Shown: positions 39,601 to 45,677 of the stretch, one piece after another | How positions within the stretch are numbered: the first letter of the stretch is position 1 | How the letters are laid out: every line of letters starts with the position of its first letter | Assembly: GCA_039193195.1 (NCBI GenBank) | Contig: JBCCWS010000006.1 | Location: forward strand, 62,001 to 126,000 | DNA: 64,000 nt | DNA from: Pseudomonadota bacterium | GTDB lineage: Bacteria; Pseudomonadota; Gammaproteobacteria; Steroidobacterales; JBCBZW01 | Reading direction: 5' to 3' | Made by a program: the position numbers and the translations under genes | Notes under the pieces: generated by a model | What the model was told of the DNA's origin: nothing | Database searches by the model: none | What the model saw: only the letters and a program-made list of their open reading frames with translations

Positions 39601-39754
39601 GCACGTCCAGCGCGCCGTCGAGGCGAACCCGCACGCCCATCACCGCCTCGGCCGCGTGCGCGGGACACCACGCCAAGCGACTGCGCTGCACTGGCGACAG
39701 CGGCGAGAAGTCCGTCTTAGTGCCCGCCTCTAGCTGATCCATCGCCTCGCTCAT
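30926..39754 (-). CDS. NRPS-3: C*-A(Asp)-T-C-A(Gly)-T-C-TauD
   Basis: 2942 aa from the ATG at 39754, which overlaps the preceding hydroxylase stop (ATGA); a longer frame to 40117 only shadows that gene. The N-terminal C-family domain has PWLLSDR (148-154) in place of HHxxxDG. A1: SDLGHT region, core near 621, NGKVDKAALP near 945; code DLTKVGHVGK, matching the remembered Asp code DLTKVGHIGK in nine of ten positions. T1 near 995; C2 intact (HHVVFDAW near 1197). A2: core near 1667, NKIDRRAL near 2008; code DILQLGLVWK, nine of ten to Gly DILQLGLIWK. T2 near 2065; C3 intact (HHIASDGW near 2270). Residues about 2590-2942 are a SyrP/TauD-type Fe(II)/2-oxoglutarate dioxygenase with ligands His2716, Glu2718 and His2910. 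Such enzymes beta-hydroxylate carrier-bound Asp; the next protein starts with another C*-A(Asp). Confidence 0.93.
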   Translation of the reverse strand: MSEAMDQLEAGTKTDFSPLSPVQRSRLAWCPAHAAEAVMGVRVRLDGALDVHRLAGAIDAVAARYELLAMAIVRRPELTGPVQGTHDAPAVLEITRHEEQPSRASELAEGAAASANAEGTSTGECGPRLRLCVAAHGDGRAELIIELPWLLSDRATLASLVAEIARAYAGERGSSAGDVLQFLDVADWQEDLLESDAAQDARRFWQARTTPSRQGPERTFGVRGADASAARALTVRRTLAPPLVESLARWSSAHAVSVATLLGAAFSALLYRRAGTAVSLAVQFDGREAPELADVLGPLDRWVPLAAEGPEPPGATGFSTYAKRWAELEAEHKRWLDAFDGSAGEEGATLGPFDAAFSASGSVAAKAASNGVAFRIVEWDRGPLPAPVLLEATLGEGSARLTWVACAGTYDMQALEAIAAQFEVLLTSALVEESTLDALRLVPVADASPSHVSLASAPSPTNTALIPDRFAATLTDNPDAPCVVDEFAMRSRADLDRMASHVATTLRDEGLGSEARIGICLPRSALVVAATLGVWRVGGTAVPLEPELPQLALATRVREGRLAALLVAKGTAFDDTTFDDGVRRVELDTEALTTGTLTSATADATSAPVTREQLAYGIFTSGSSGLPKLVGIDHGALASYVGAIEDRLRLESDKAYATVSSFASDLGHTAIFPSLATGGTLHVIGSERIMDPDRLAERLRTAPVDVMKIVPSHLAALLCGKDPADVLPREILVCGGERLPAALVRRVRELAPSLRLVNHYGPTEATVGVLTHEIEAIPIDQAPPLGGPLPGNRVEVRDVAGQLVPRGIPGELWIGGRQLAHGYLESAAQTAERFSGRAGERRYRTGDRVRMDADGLVHFLGRMDEQVKIRGLRVEPAEVEQCLATHPQVSAAAVCLVEDQLVAYVTGEVDPSALAPWLTERLPAGLVPERVLGLTSFPLTPNGKVDKAALPAPPPLAEEIPYVAPEGETEAKLATIFGEVLDQEHVSAGASFFQIGGHSLLATRAVSRIRAEFQVDLPLTALFEAPTVRGLASRVLGAPSARTSTTADAPLAIVDREAPIPLSFSQRRMWLLDRLEPQGRAAYAIPMAVRIRGPFDATALATSVAAIVARHESLRTVFVTGEDGEPRQRVLAAEVAPEVGVETIDLADVAPEDRERTIGQALAMRTAAPFDLERGPLLRVALAQLTAQDHVLVAVCHHVVFDAWSRAILLKELATTYMANVRGLPDPLAPLTVQYPDYATWQRDWLAGAQLEEQLAYWRDTLAGAPSLLPLPADRPRLRRPTHRGHQLRFAVDAATGTALAALAEEEGATLFMVLLAAFDVLLYRLTGETDVVVGSPIANRRRAEFEQLIGFFSNTIVLRTSLHGVDSFRALVQRVRQVALDAYAHQDLPFEELVEALPVTRDLSANPVFQVLFTLRNTPPSPRTVEGLTFEPVDAPAAAAKFDLTVQLEEAADGGLVGSFEYATDLFDEQTVVEWQAGFTHLLRALARDPSQRVRGAPLGLPVSVCAPASTPTQRPSTVDAWFRDVLPRHAQSPAVGIGGEFLTYAELDRRAALLAGILRARGVRPEERIGIAAERGPAEWVAMLAIWRTGGAYVPLDPDFPRERLTYMVANSRIRLVVTSGARASDLVENVETLALDDPALWTQASPATDQAPTPGRLAYVLYTSGSTGVPKGVCVSHGSACFFLEAMTQRLEWSADVRMLAVTTLGFDIALLERWGPLLVGGCSEVVSADEAADGIALAKRLASSAPNAMQATPATWRLLRDAAWPGAMELTALIGGEALPVELADWVRARSAAVWNLYGPTETTVWSAAHRHDEGDATGLVSLGTPLGATHVAVLDAGGRPVPTGVWGELAIGGPGVARGYEARAAETARRFVPDPFARTPGERLYLTGDVCRLRRDGTLAFGGRRDGQVKLRGLRIEIGELEAALADVPHVTAGAAILHEEQLTLFVEPASATGAGEHGGAERAVAVARGIVENVRSTLRQRLPAYMVPQHIETIPALPLTPNNKIDRRALTALARGQRGASRAYVAPRSETEATVCEIFAEVLGLERVSVEDSFFDLGGHSLLATRVAVRMRDRLGVEIPLRELFDAPTPAALAVRVGEGGLASAGGGSRVARAPLRALPRPAEVPLSYAQERLWFVDQMNPGDASYAIPMVLRLSGPLDSDALGACLRAVVARHEVLRTTFASVAGRPVQIIHPADSSLAEQAAAVQTADLTTIEAGERDQRLREWVGKVAREPFDLDEGPLLRTQLLRLGERDHVVILVMHHIASDGWSAGVLARELTALYAGRVAGLDEVLPPLEVQYADWAIHERTVLDEAAVEEELTYWRQRLAGMPSRVLAPDVEQASTPAECSFTVDARVADALDRLAAQEQASLFMVCLAAFSLLLGREGDSDDIVVGTDVAHRTHTAAEKLIGFFVNVLPLRTDLAGRPTFAELVGRVCEVCLEAYAHEDVPFARLASAVSDRRQDGRTPLIQVLFVLQNLPAVQLQLAELEAQVLELAAPTTKFDLAFFFRRSDAGLSGTWRYDAGKFSSARIERLGQRFEQLLSTVAAAPQTVIDDLDLRTEQEQMVDQQRTQRRAASRKARLKRASARPVAQVASSPVVPGATIEGLTRGEGAVAQTSAPWCVHAQGDDADLVAWVRAERSAVEDALTRHGAVLLRGGPFHEETAFEALGRALLTELYGEYGDLPRSQVSRRVYGSTPYPADRAIRFHSESSHLTTWPTRILFGCVVPSQTRGETPLADGRVVLDALPAEVRARFVARGLRYSRTFTAGLDVRWQDFFRAESRDEVEAACAHTGTECQWDADGTLHIADVRPAVSDHPDHGGPVWFNQVALHHPHYLDAGVKEALLAKYGVERLPRNVTYGDGSPISEADLAAMDQAYERARVEFPWQRGDVLLLDNERVAHGRNPFTGERRIIVAMGRMRGPDGQVIAPETSP

Positions 39755-40815
39755 GGCTGCGCCCGCTGCCAGGTCATGGAGTCTCCAGCGCCCGCCATGC
39801 AGACCACCACCCGGCGCTCGCCCTCGTAGGCCTCGCGCCCGTGGCAGACCAGTAGGTTGTCGATCAGCAGCAGATCCCCCGCCTCCCAGTCGAAGCGCGT
39901 CGTTTCCTGCGCGAACGCCTCGCGCACAGCGCTCAGGTACGCGTCGGGAATCTCCCGCCCATCGCCGAACAAGGCCTGGCGCGGCAGGCCTGCGGCACCA
40001 CACAGTTCCGTTAACGCCTGACGATCGTCCGCGGCGAGGGCGGACACGTGGAAAAGGTGGGCCTGGTTGAACCACACGGCCTCTTCGGTCACCGGGTGGG
40101 CGACGATGGCGGGGCATAGCTGGCGTGTGCGCAGGCGGGCGCCGTCATCGAGCCAGGTCGGCTCCATGTGATGCGCCTTGCAGTAGCGCACCACCTCCTG
40201 GCAATCATCGGTCTGGAAGACCTCTTGCCAAGGCAGATCAAGACCGTCGCCGTAATGGCGCACGTACATGACCCCCGCCTCCTCGAAGGCGCGACGCACC
40301 TCGTCTGGGATGCGCGCCAGCACCCGTCGGTTATCGGCGAGCGGTGTCGCCCCCGCCACGCGCGCCGGCTGCAGGCAGGCGAAGGTCAGTAACCGCGGGA
40401 ACACGCGCGTGTACGCCTGCTCGCTGTGTTGGGGGATCACCTGGTCGGGTGGATAGTCGGTGGAGCTGTAGACACGCCCGGAGACCTCGCGACGCGGCGT
40501 CGAGCGATAGTCGTAGGTGAGCGTCTCTTCACCCGCCAAGGTTTGTGTCATCGCTTCGATGGTCGCGGTGTCCGTCACGGCGAAACCGCGCAGCAGCAGA
40601 GCACCCTCGCGGTGCAGCCGTGCGAGAACCTCTTGCCGCCGACTCGACAACCACGCCAGCAGCTGCACATCGGGCCGACTGGCGCGAAACAGCCCGGGCA
40701 ACGCGGCGCCGTTGGCCATGGGTTCTGCGCGCACGAGCGCGTCCGCCGCAACGGACACCGTGCGGCGTCGGCGACCGGCTGACGGCTTGGGCATGCTGGG
40801 GCGCGCATCGCTCAT
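39751..40815 (-). CDS. Free-standing SyrP/TauD-type Fe(II)/2-oxoglutarate dioxygenase (probable Asp beta-hydroxylase)
   Basis: 354 aa from the ATG at 40815, overlapping the NRPS-2 stop (ATGA) and ending in an ATGA overlap with NRPS-3. Iron ligands are visible as His130 and Glu132 (PQHSEQAY) and His325 (VCHGREAYEGERR), with a 2-oxoglutarate-binding Arg shortly after. Glu as the second ligand is typical of the SyrP-like branch rather than of TauD itself (Asp). It is clearly homologous to the TauD domain fused to NRPS-3 (shared VY-STxYP, HSE, TPLAD-R and VWFNQ motifs). Sitting directly before the C*-A(Asp) of NRPS-3, it most likely hydroxylates that Asp on its carrier domain. Confidence 0.9.
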   Translation of the reverse strand: MSDARPSMPKPSAGRRRRTVSVAADALVRAEPMANGAALPGLFRASRPDVQLLAWLSSRRQEVLARLHREGALLLRGFAVTDTATIEAMTQTLAGEETLTYDYRSTPRREVSGRVYSSTDYPPDQVIPQHSEQAYTRVFPRLLTFACLQPARVAGATPLADNRRVLARIPDEVRRAFEEAGVMYVRHYGDGLDLPWQEVFQTDDCQEVVRYCKAHHMEPTWLDDGARLRTRQLCPAIVAHPVTEEAVWFNQAHLFHVSALAADDRQALTELCGAAGLPRQALFGDGREIPDAYLSAVREAFAQETTRFDWEAGDLLLIDNLLVCHGREAYEGERRVVVCMAGAGDSMTWQRAQP

Positions 40816-43800
40816 AGCTTGCGATTCCCTTGGGCTGTGCGTGACCGCCGGCCCCGCAACCCCGCCAAGCCCGCGCGACGTTGATCGGCCAGGGCGAGGG
40901 CTGCTTGCCCGGCGCTCGCCGCCAGCCACTCGCTTAGCTTGCGCTCTGGTGTTGTCGTCATCGCCTGCAAGGCATCCGCCAGTCCGCGCGCCAGGCGGGC
41001 CACGGTGGCCTCCTCGACGCGAGCGGTGCGGTACTCGAAGCCACCGCGAATGCTCCCGTCGCCCATCTCCAGCAATTCGAGCTTCAGGTCGTAGCGAGCG
41101 GGCAGCATGCCGTTGGCGGTCTCGGCGATTTCCTCCGCGGGAACGGGCGTGATCGTCAGACCCGGGAGCTCGAGCACGGGGCGCGGCGCGTTCTGCAGCA
41201 CGAACCAAAGCTGCCCGAGCGACGCCGGCACCTGGCCGCCCTGCGCCGCGTTCTCGGCAATGCGCGCGAAGGGCAAGCGCTGATGTGCCAGCGCGCCGAG
41301 GGTGACCTCGCGCGCTTGGTCCAGCGCTTGCGCGAGGGTCGCGTCCTCGTCGAGGGTGATCCGCAACGGCAGCGTGTTGACGAAGAACCCGATCATGTTC
41401 TCGAGTCGTGGATCATCGCGGCCCGCGGCGGGACAGCCAATCACGAGCTCGCGCCCCCCACCCGCGATCCGCAAGGCGATGGCGTAGGCCGCCAACAGCA
41501 CCATGAAGAGCGTGGCGTCATGCGCCTGCGCCAGCGCATTGACCGCAGTGGCCTGCTCGGCGCTGAGCGCGATTGGCACCCGGGCCGCGAGGCGATGGTC
41601 CGTTCCCGATGCCGGTCGAGCGCCCGGCAGCGCTAACTGCGACGGCACCGCGGCGAGCGTGCGCGACCAATACTGCTCGTCCTGCGCGAGCGCCGCCGAT
41701 GCCACGCGCTTCGCCTCGTGCAGCGCCCAATCACCGTACTGCAGGGGCATGGGCACCAGCGGGTTGGGCAGCCGCGCCCGTCGAGCCTGGTAGAGCGCCG
41801 CCAGCTCCTTGGCTAGGATCGCGATCGACCAGCCGTCGCTGATGATGTGATGCATCACCAGCACCACCACGTGCGCGCGCTCGCTCACCCGCAGCAACAC
41901 GGTGCGCAGGAGCGGGCCGTCCGCGAGGGCCAAGGGCTGACCTGCCGCCGCCATCGCCGTCTTCGCAACGTCCGCCTGGCGGGCGTCGCCCGCCGTCGAC
42001 GAGAGATCCACTTCCTCGATGTGCCCCGCCTGGCTCGCCAGCGCGCTGTCCGCGGCGTGCACATGCTGGTAAGGCCGGCCGTCGATCGACGGGAACGTGG
42101 TGCGCAGGATCTCGTGGCGCCGAATCGTATCGTTGAGTGCCTGCGTCAGGGCGTCTCGATCCAGCTCGCCCTCGAGGCGAAGCAGAAGCGGAATCGCGTA
42201 GGCCACATCGTTGCGATCCAGCTGCGCTAGGAACCACAGCCGCGCCTGCGCGGCCGTGAGCGGCAACGCCGTGTCCGCCAGCGCCGGATCCCGCCGCGTC
42301 AGCGTGTGCTCGGCCTCGCGGGCCGCTGCCGCTTCCACGCGAGCGGCGAGTTGCGCCACCGTGGGTGCCTCGAACAGCGCGCGCAAGGGCACCTCTCGAC
42401 CGGCCCGTTGGCGCAGGCGCGACACCACCCGCGTCGCCAGCAGCGAGTGCCCGCCAAGGGCGAAAAAGTCATCGTCGGCGCCCACCCGCGCCTCGGCCAG
42501 GTCGAGGACCTCGGCGAAGATCGCAGCCACCGTCCGCTCGGCCTCCGTGCGCGGCGCCACCGCGGGCGACCTACGCGCGCGCAGCGCCCGGGCCTGCTCC
42601 GCGAGGGTGCGCCGATCGAGCTTGCCGTTCGGCGTGAGCGGCAGCCGCTCACGCGCCTCGATCTGCCGCGGCAGCATGTAGGCCGGCAGCGTCTCGGCGA
42701 GTTGCAAGGCCAGCGATGCTGGCACCACCGTCGCCGGGGTGACGAAGGCGACCAGCGTCTCGCCCTCCAGCACCACCGCAGCGGCGGCCACCTCCGGCAG
42801 AGCGCTCAAGCGCGCCTCCACCTCGCCCAGTTCCACCCGGAAGCCGCGCACCTTCACCTGACCGTCGCGACGACCGCCGAACTCGAGCGTGCCGTCGGCG
42901 CGCAGGCGGCAGACATCACCCGTGAGGTAGCGCCGGGCCCCGGGAGCACCGTGCGGATCGGGCACGAAGCGCGCGGCCGTCTCGCCCGCACGCCCCTCGT
43001 ACCCTTGGGCGACGCCATCGCCGCCGATGGCCAGCTCACCCCAGACCCCGACGGGCACGGGCTGAGCCCGCTCATCGAGGACCGCCAGGCGAGTGGCACC
43101 GAGCGCCTTACCCAACGGTACGGTTGGGTTCCGCGCGTCACTCTCGAGCGCCGGATGATACTCATGAGCAGTCGACCAGACGGTGGTCTCGGTCGGTCCG
43201 TACAGGTTCCAGCCAGCCCCGACTCGCACGCTTAGCCAGTCGGCCAGGTCGCGGGGCAGCAAGTCGCCACCCGACAGGGCCGTTAGCTGCCGAGCGCACT
43301 CGCTGGCCTTCCCCGGCGCGGGCCACGCCGCCGCCAGCAGGAGGCGCCAGGTCGCCGGCGTGCCCTGCATGGCGTTGGCCTCGCTCATCGTCAGCTGCTC
43401 GGCGAGCGCCTCGCCGTCCGCTGCCTCGGCCGCACTCACCACTTGGGTCGTGCCGCCGGCGAGCAGCGGGCCCCAGCGCTCCAGCAAGGCGATGTCGAAG
43501 CCGAGGGTGGTCACGGCCAGGAACTTCACGCTCGCGTCCCAACGCAGGCGGGCGAGCATCGCATCGAGGAAAAACAGCGCCGCGCGGTGGGAGACGGCCA
43601 CGCCCTTCGGCCGTCCCGTGGAGCCGGAGGTGTACAGCACGTACGCCGTCTGCTCGCCTAGCGGCGGGCCCGATGGCCCTTTGGGGATCGGGCGGGCGAC
43701 GGTGACTTCGGGGACCGGGGCCGCGACGAGCGCGTCGAGGTCGATCGTCGTCACGGACGCGGGCCAGTCGAGCACCTTGCCGTCTCCCGCCGTCAGAACG

Positions 43801-45677
43801 ACGTGGAGCTGGCTAGATTCGGCTATCCAGGCGAGACGATCGCGCGGGAACCCAGGATCCAGGGGCACGTAGGCCGCGCCTGCTTTCCAGACGGCGAGCA
43901 TGCCGAGCCAATCGGCCAAGCCCCGCGATGTGGCGAGCCCTACCCGCGCCTCCGCACCGACCCCAGCGGCACCCAGCTGTGCCGCCAGCTGCGCCGCGCG
44001 GGCATCGAGTTCGCCGTAGGTCCACCCCTGCCCAGCGAAACTGATCGCCGGATGCGACGGCTGGGCCCTAGCGCGCTGGGTGAAGCGATCGCTCACGGTC
44101 TGCGCACCCTCCGCAGCCGGCGCCACCGGCGCCTCACCGTGCTGCAAGGCCAAGGGCAAGCCGAGAGGTAGCTCGCTCACGCGCAGGTCAGGTCGGGGCG
44201 CCGCGGCGTCGAGCAGCGTACGGTACGCCTCGCACCACGCCTGCACGGTCGAGCGGTCGAACAGATCGGTCGTGAACTCCACGTGGCAGCTCAGTCCCTC
44301 GTCCCCCTCGTGCCACGAGAAGGTGAGATCGAAGCGGGCGCGACGGTTGCCACTCGCGCGCGGCGCGATCCTCAGGCCAAGCGCCTCGAGGGGCTCGCCT
44401 CGCGGCGGCACGTTCTGCAGCAGCATCATCACTTGAAACAGCGGATGCTGGGCGGCGTCGCGTGGCACGGGCAGCGCTTCGATCAGTTGTTCGAAGGGCA
44501 CGTCAGGATGCGCGAAGGCCCCCACGGCCGTCGCCCGCGCCCGCGCCAGTAGCTCCCGGAAGGTGGGATCGCCGGCCGTGTCCATGCGCAGCACGAGCGT
44601 GTTGACGAACAAGCCGATGAGGGCTTCCGTCTCCGGCCGCCCACGTCCGGACACGGCCGTGCCGATGCACGCCTCGCGCTGCCCCGCGAGGCGCGTGAGC
44701 AACACGGCAAGCCCCGTGCACAGAACCATGAAGAGCGTCGTGCCCTCCTCCGCCTCACTTGCCAAACGGCGCAGCCCTGCGGTGCTGGCAGGCGCCAGCG
44801 CAAAGCGGATCGAATCCCCTGCGTACGTCGGCGTCGCAGGCCTCGGCCGGTCCACCGGGAGCTGCAACGCCGCCGGTGCTCCGTCGAGTTGGCGCAGCCA
44901 CCAATCGCGCTGCTGCGCCAGCGTGTTAGCAAACGATTCGCTTCGCTGCCAGCGGGCGAAGTCGCCGTACTGAATCGGCAGGTCGCCGAGCGGGGTGCGC
45001 TGCCCGGCGATGGCGGCGCGATAGCCGCTGACGAGCTCTGCCAGAAAGCACTGCGATGACCAGGCGTCGGACACGATGTGGTGGAAGGTGGCCGCGAGGC
45101 TCCAGCGATCGTCGCTCACGCGGATCAGCACCACCCGCCACGGCGGTCCGACGCTGAGATCGAAGGGGTCTTCCGCCGCGTGGATCAGCAGCGAGCGCAG
45201 GCGCGCCTCACGCGTGGCGTCGTCCTCGAGGGTGCGCAGATCATGCACCGCCAAGGGCACGTCCCCGGCCGGGGCCTCGCCCGCGGGCACGACGAGCTGC
45301 ACGGCCTCTTCGCGGTCCGCCTTGTCACCGAGCGAAGGCAACCTAGCATCGACACCCTCCTCGCCACCGCCATCGATGAAGCGCGTCCGAAGGCTTTCAT
45401 GGCGTGCGACCATGCTCGCCAAGGCGCTGCGCAAGGCGTTCGCCTGAATCGGCCCCACGCCGTCGATGGCCGTAGGGTTGTTGTAGAGCGCACTGCCGGG
45501 CGCCAGCTGCTCGAGGAACCACAGGCGACGTTGGGCGAAGGTGAGTGGCGCCACGACCTCACCGCTCCGGGCGATGGTCGGTGCCGCCTGCTCACGCCGC
45601 TGCTCGGCGAGTCGCTTTAAGAGCAGCCGCCGCTTCTCCGGGGACAGTTGGGCGAGGCGATCCTGCAGACTGCTCAC
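40812..45677 (-). CDS. NRPS-2: C-A(Gly)-T-C
   Basis: 1621 aa, GTG start overlapping the PKS-2 stop (GTGA). It begins with a short charged helix (DRLAQLSPEKRRLLLKRLAE), a likely docking element for the upstream PKS tail. C1 is intact (HHIVSDAW near 202). A: core YTSGSTGRPKG near 686, NGKLDRRTL near 1016; code DILQLGLVWK, nine of ten to Gly. T near 1074 (LGGHSLLAT). The terminal C2 is intact (HHIISDGW near 1277) and should condense onto the Asp module that begins NRPS-3, with the hydroxylase gene lying between. The last ~80 residues are a basic tail (RGRRSRTAQGNRKL). Confidence 0.92.
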   Translation of the reverse strand: MSSLQDRLAQLSPEKRRLLLKRLAEQRREQAAPTIARSGEVVAPLTFAQRRLWFLEQLAPGSALYNNPTAIDGVGPIQANALRSALASMVARHESLRTRFIDGGGEEGVDARLPSLGDKADREEAVQLVVPAGEAPAGDVPLAVHDLRTLEDDATREARLRSLLIHAAEDPFDLSVGPPWRVVLIRVSDDRWSLAATFHHIVSDAWSSQCFLAELVSGYRAAIAGQRTPLGDLPIQYGDFARWQRSESFANTLAQQRDWWLRQLDGAPAALQLPVDRPRPATPTYAGDSIRFALAPASTAGLRRLASEAEEGTTLFMVLCTGLAVLLTRLAGQREACIGTAVSGRGRPETEALIGLFVNTLVLRMDTAGDPTFRELLARARATAVGAFAHPDVPFEQLIEALPVPRDAAQHPLFQVMMLLQNVPPRGEPLEALGLRIAPRASGNRRARFDLTFSWHEGDEGLSCHVEFTTDLFDRSTVQAWCEAYRTLLDAAAPRPDLRVSELPLGLPLALQHGEAPVAPAAEGAQTVSDRFTQRARAQPSHPAISFAGQGWTYGELDARAAQLAAQLGAAGVGAEARVGLATSRGLADWLGMLAVWKAGAAYVPLDPGFPRDRLAWIAESSQLHVVLTAGDGKVLDWPASVTTIDLDALVAAPVPEVTVARPIPKGPSGPPLGEQTAYVLYTSGSTGRPKGVAVSHRAALFFLDAMLARLRWDASVKFLAVTTLGFDIALLERWGPLLAGGTTQVVSAAEAADGEALAEQLTMSEANAMQGTPATWRLLLAAAWPAPGKASECARQLTALSGGDLLPRDLADWLSVRVGAGWNLYGPTETTVWSTAHEYHPALESDARNPTVPLGKALGATRLAVLDERAQPVPVGVWGELAIGGDGVAQGYEGRAGETAARFVPDPHGAPGARRYLTGDVCRLRADGTLEFGGRRDGQVKVRGFRVELGEVEARLSALPEVAAAAVVLEGETLVAFVTPATVVPASLALQLAETLPAYMLPRQIEARERLPLTPNGKLDRRTLAEQARALRARRSPAVAPRTEAERTVAAIFAEVLDLAEARVGADDDFFALGGHSLLATRVVSRLRQRAGREVPLRALFEAPTVAQLAARVEAAAAREAEHTLTRRDPALADTALPLTAAQARLWFLAQLDRNDVAYAIPLLLRLEGELDRDALTQALNDTIRRHEILRTTFPSIDGRPYQHVHAADSALASQAGHIEEVDLSSTAGDARQADVAKTAMAAAGQPLALADGPLLRTVLLRVSERAHVVVLVMHHIISDGWSIAILAKELAALYQARRARLPNPLVPMPLQYGDWALHEAKRVASAALAQDEQYWSRTLAAVPSQLALPGARPASGTDHRLAARVPIALSAEQATAVNALAQAHDATLFMVLLAAYAIALRIAGGGRELVIGCPAAGRDDPRLENMIGFFVNTLPLRITLDEDATLAQALDQAREVTLGALAHQRLPFARIAENAAQGGQVPASLGQLWFVLQNAPRPVLELPGLTITPVPAEEIAETANGMLPARYDLKLELLEMGDGSIRGGFEYRTARVEEATVARLARGLADALQAMTTTPERKLSEWLAASAGQAALALADQRRAGLAGLRGRRSRTAQGNRKL

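Larger units (their letters stand above)
36680..45677 (-). repeat. Tandem multidomain duplication, copy 1: C-A(Gly)-T-C / TauD / C*-A(Asp)-T (split into three genes)
   Basis: This spans NRPS-2, the free-standing hydroxylase and the first module of NRPS-3, about 9.0 kb. Domain order, inferred substrate codes and several protein stretches (for example AVTTLGFDIALLERWGPLL in the Gly A domain) match copy 2. Boundaries are estimated from domain borders. Confidence 0.65.

Noticed and set aside
39755-40117. 121-codon N-terminal extension of NRPS-3
   Set aside because: It shadows the hydroxylase gene; the ATG at 39754 forms an ATGA overlap and starts the C-family domain.
40816-41208. 131-codon N-terminal extension of the free-standing hydroxylase
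   Set aside because: It shadows the end of NRPS-2 with low-complexity Arg-rich sequence; the ATG at 40815 forms an ATGA overlap.
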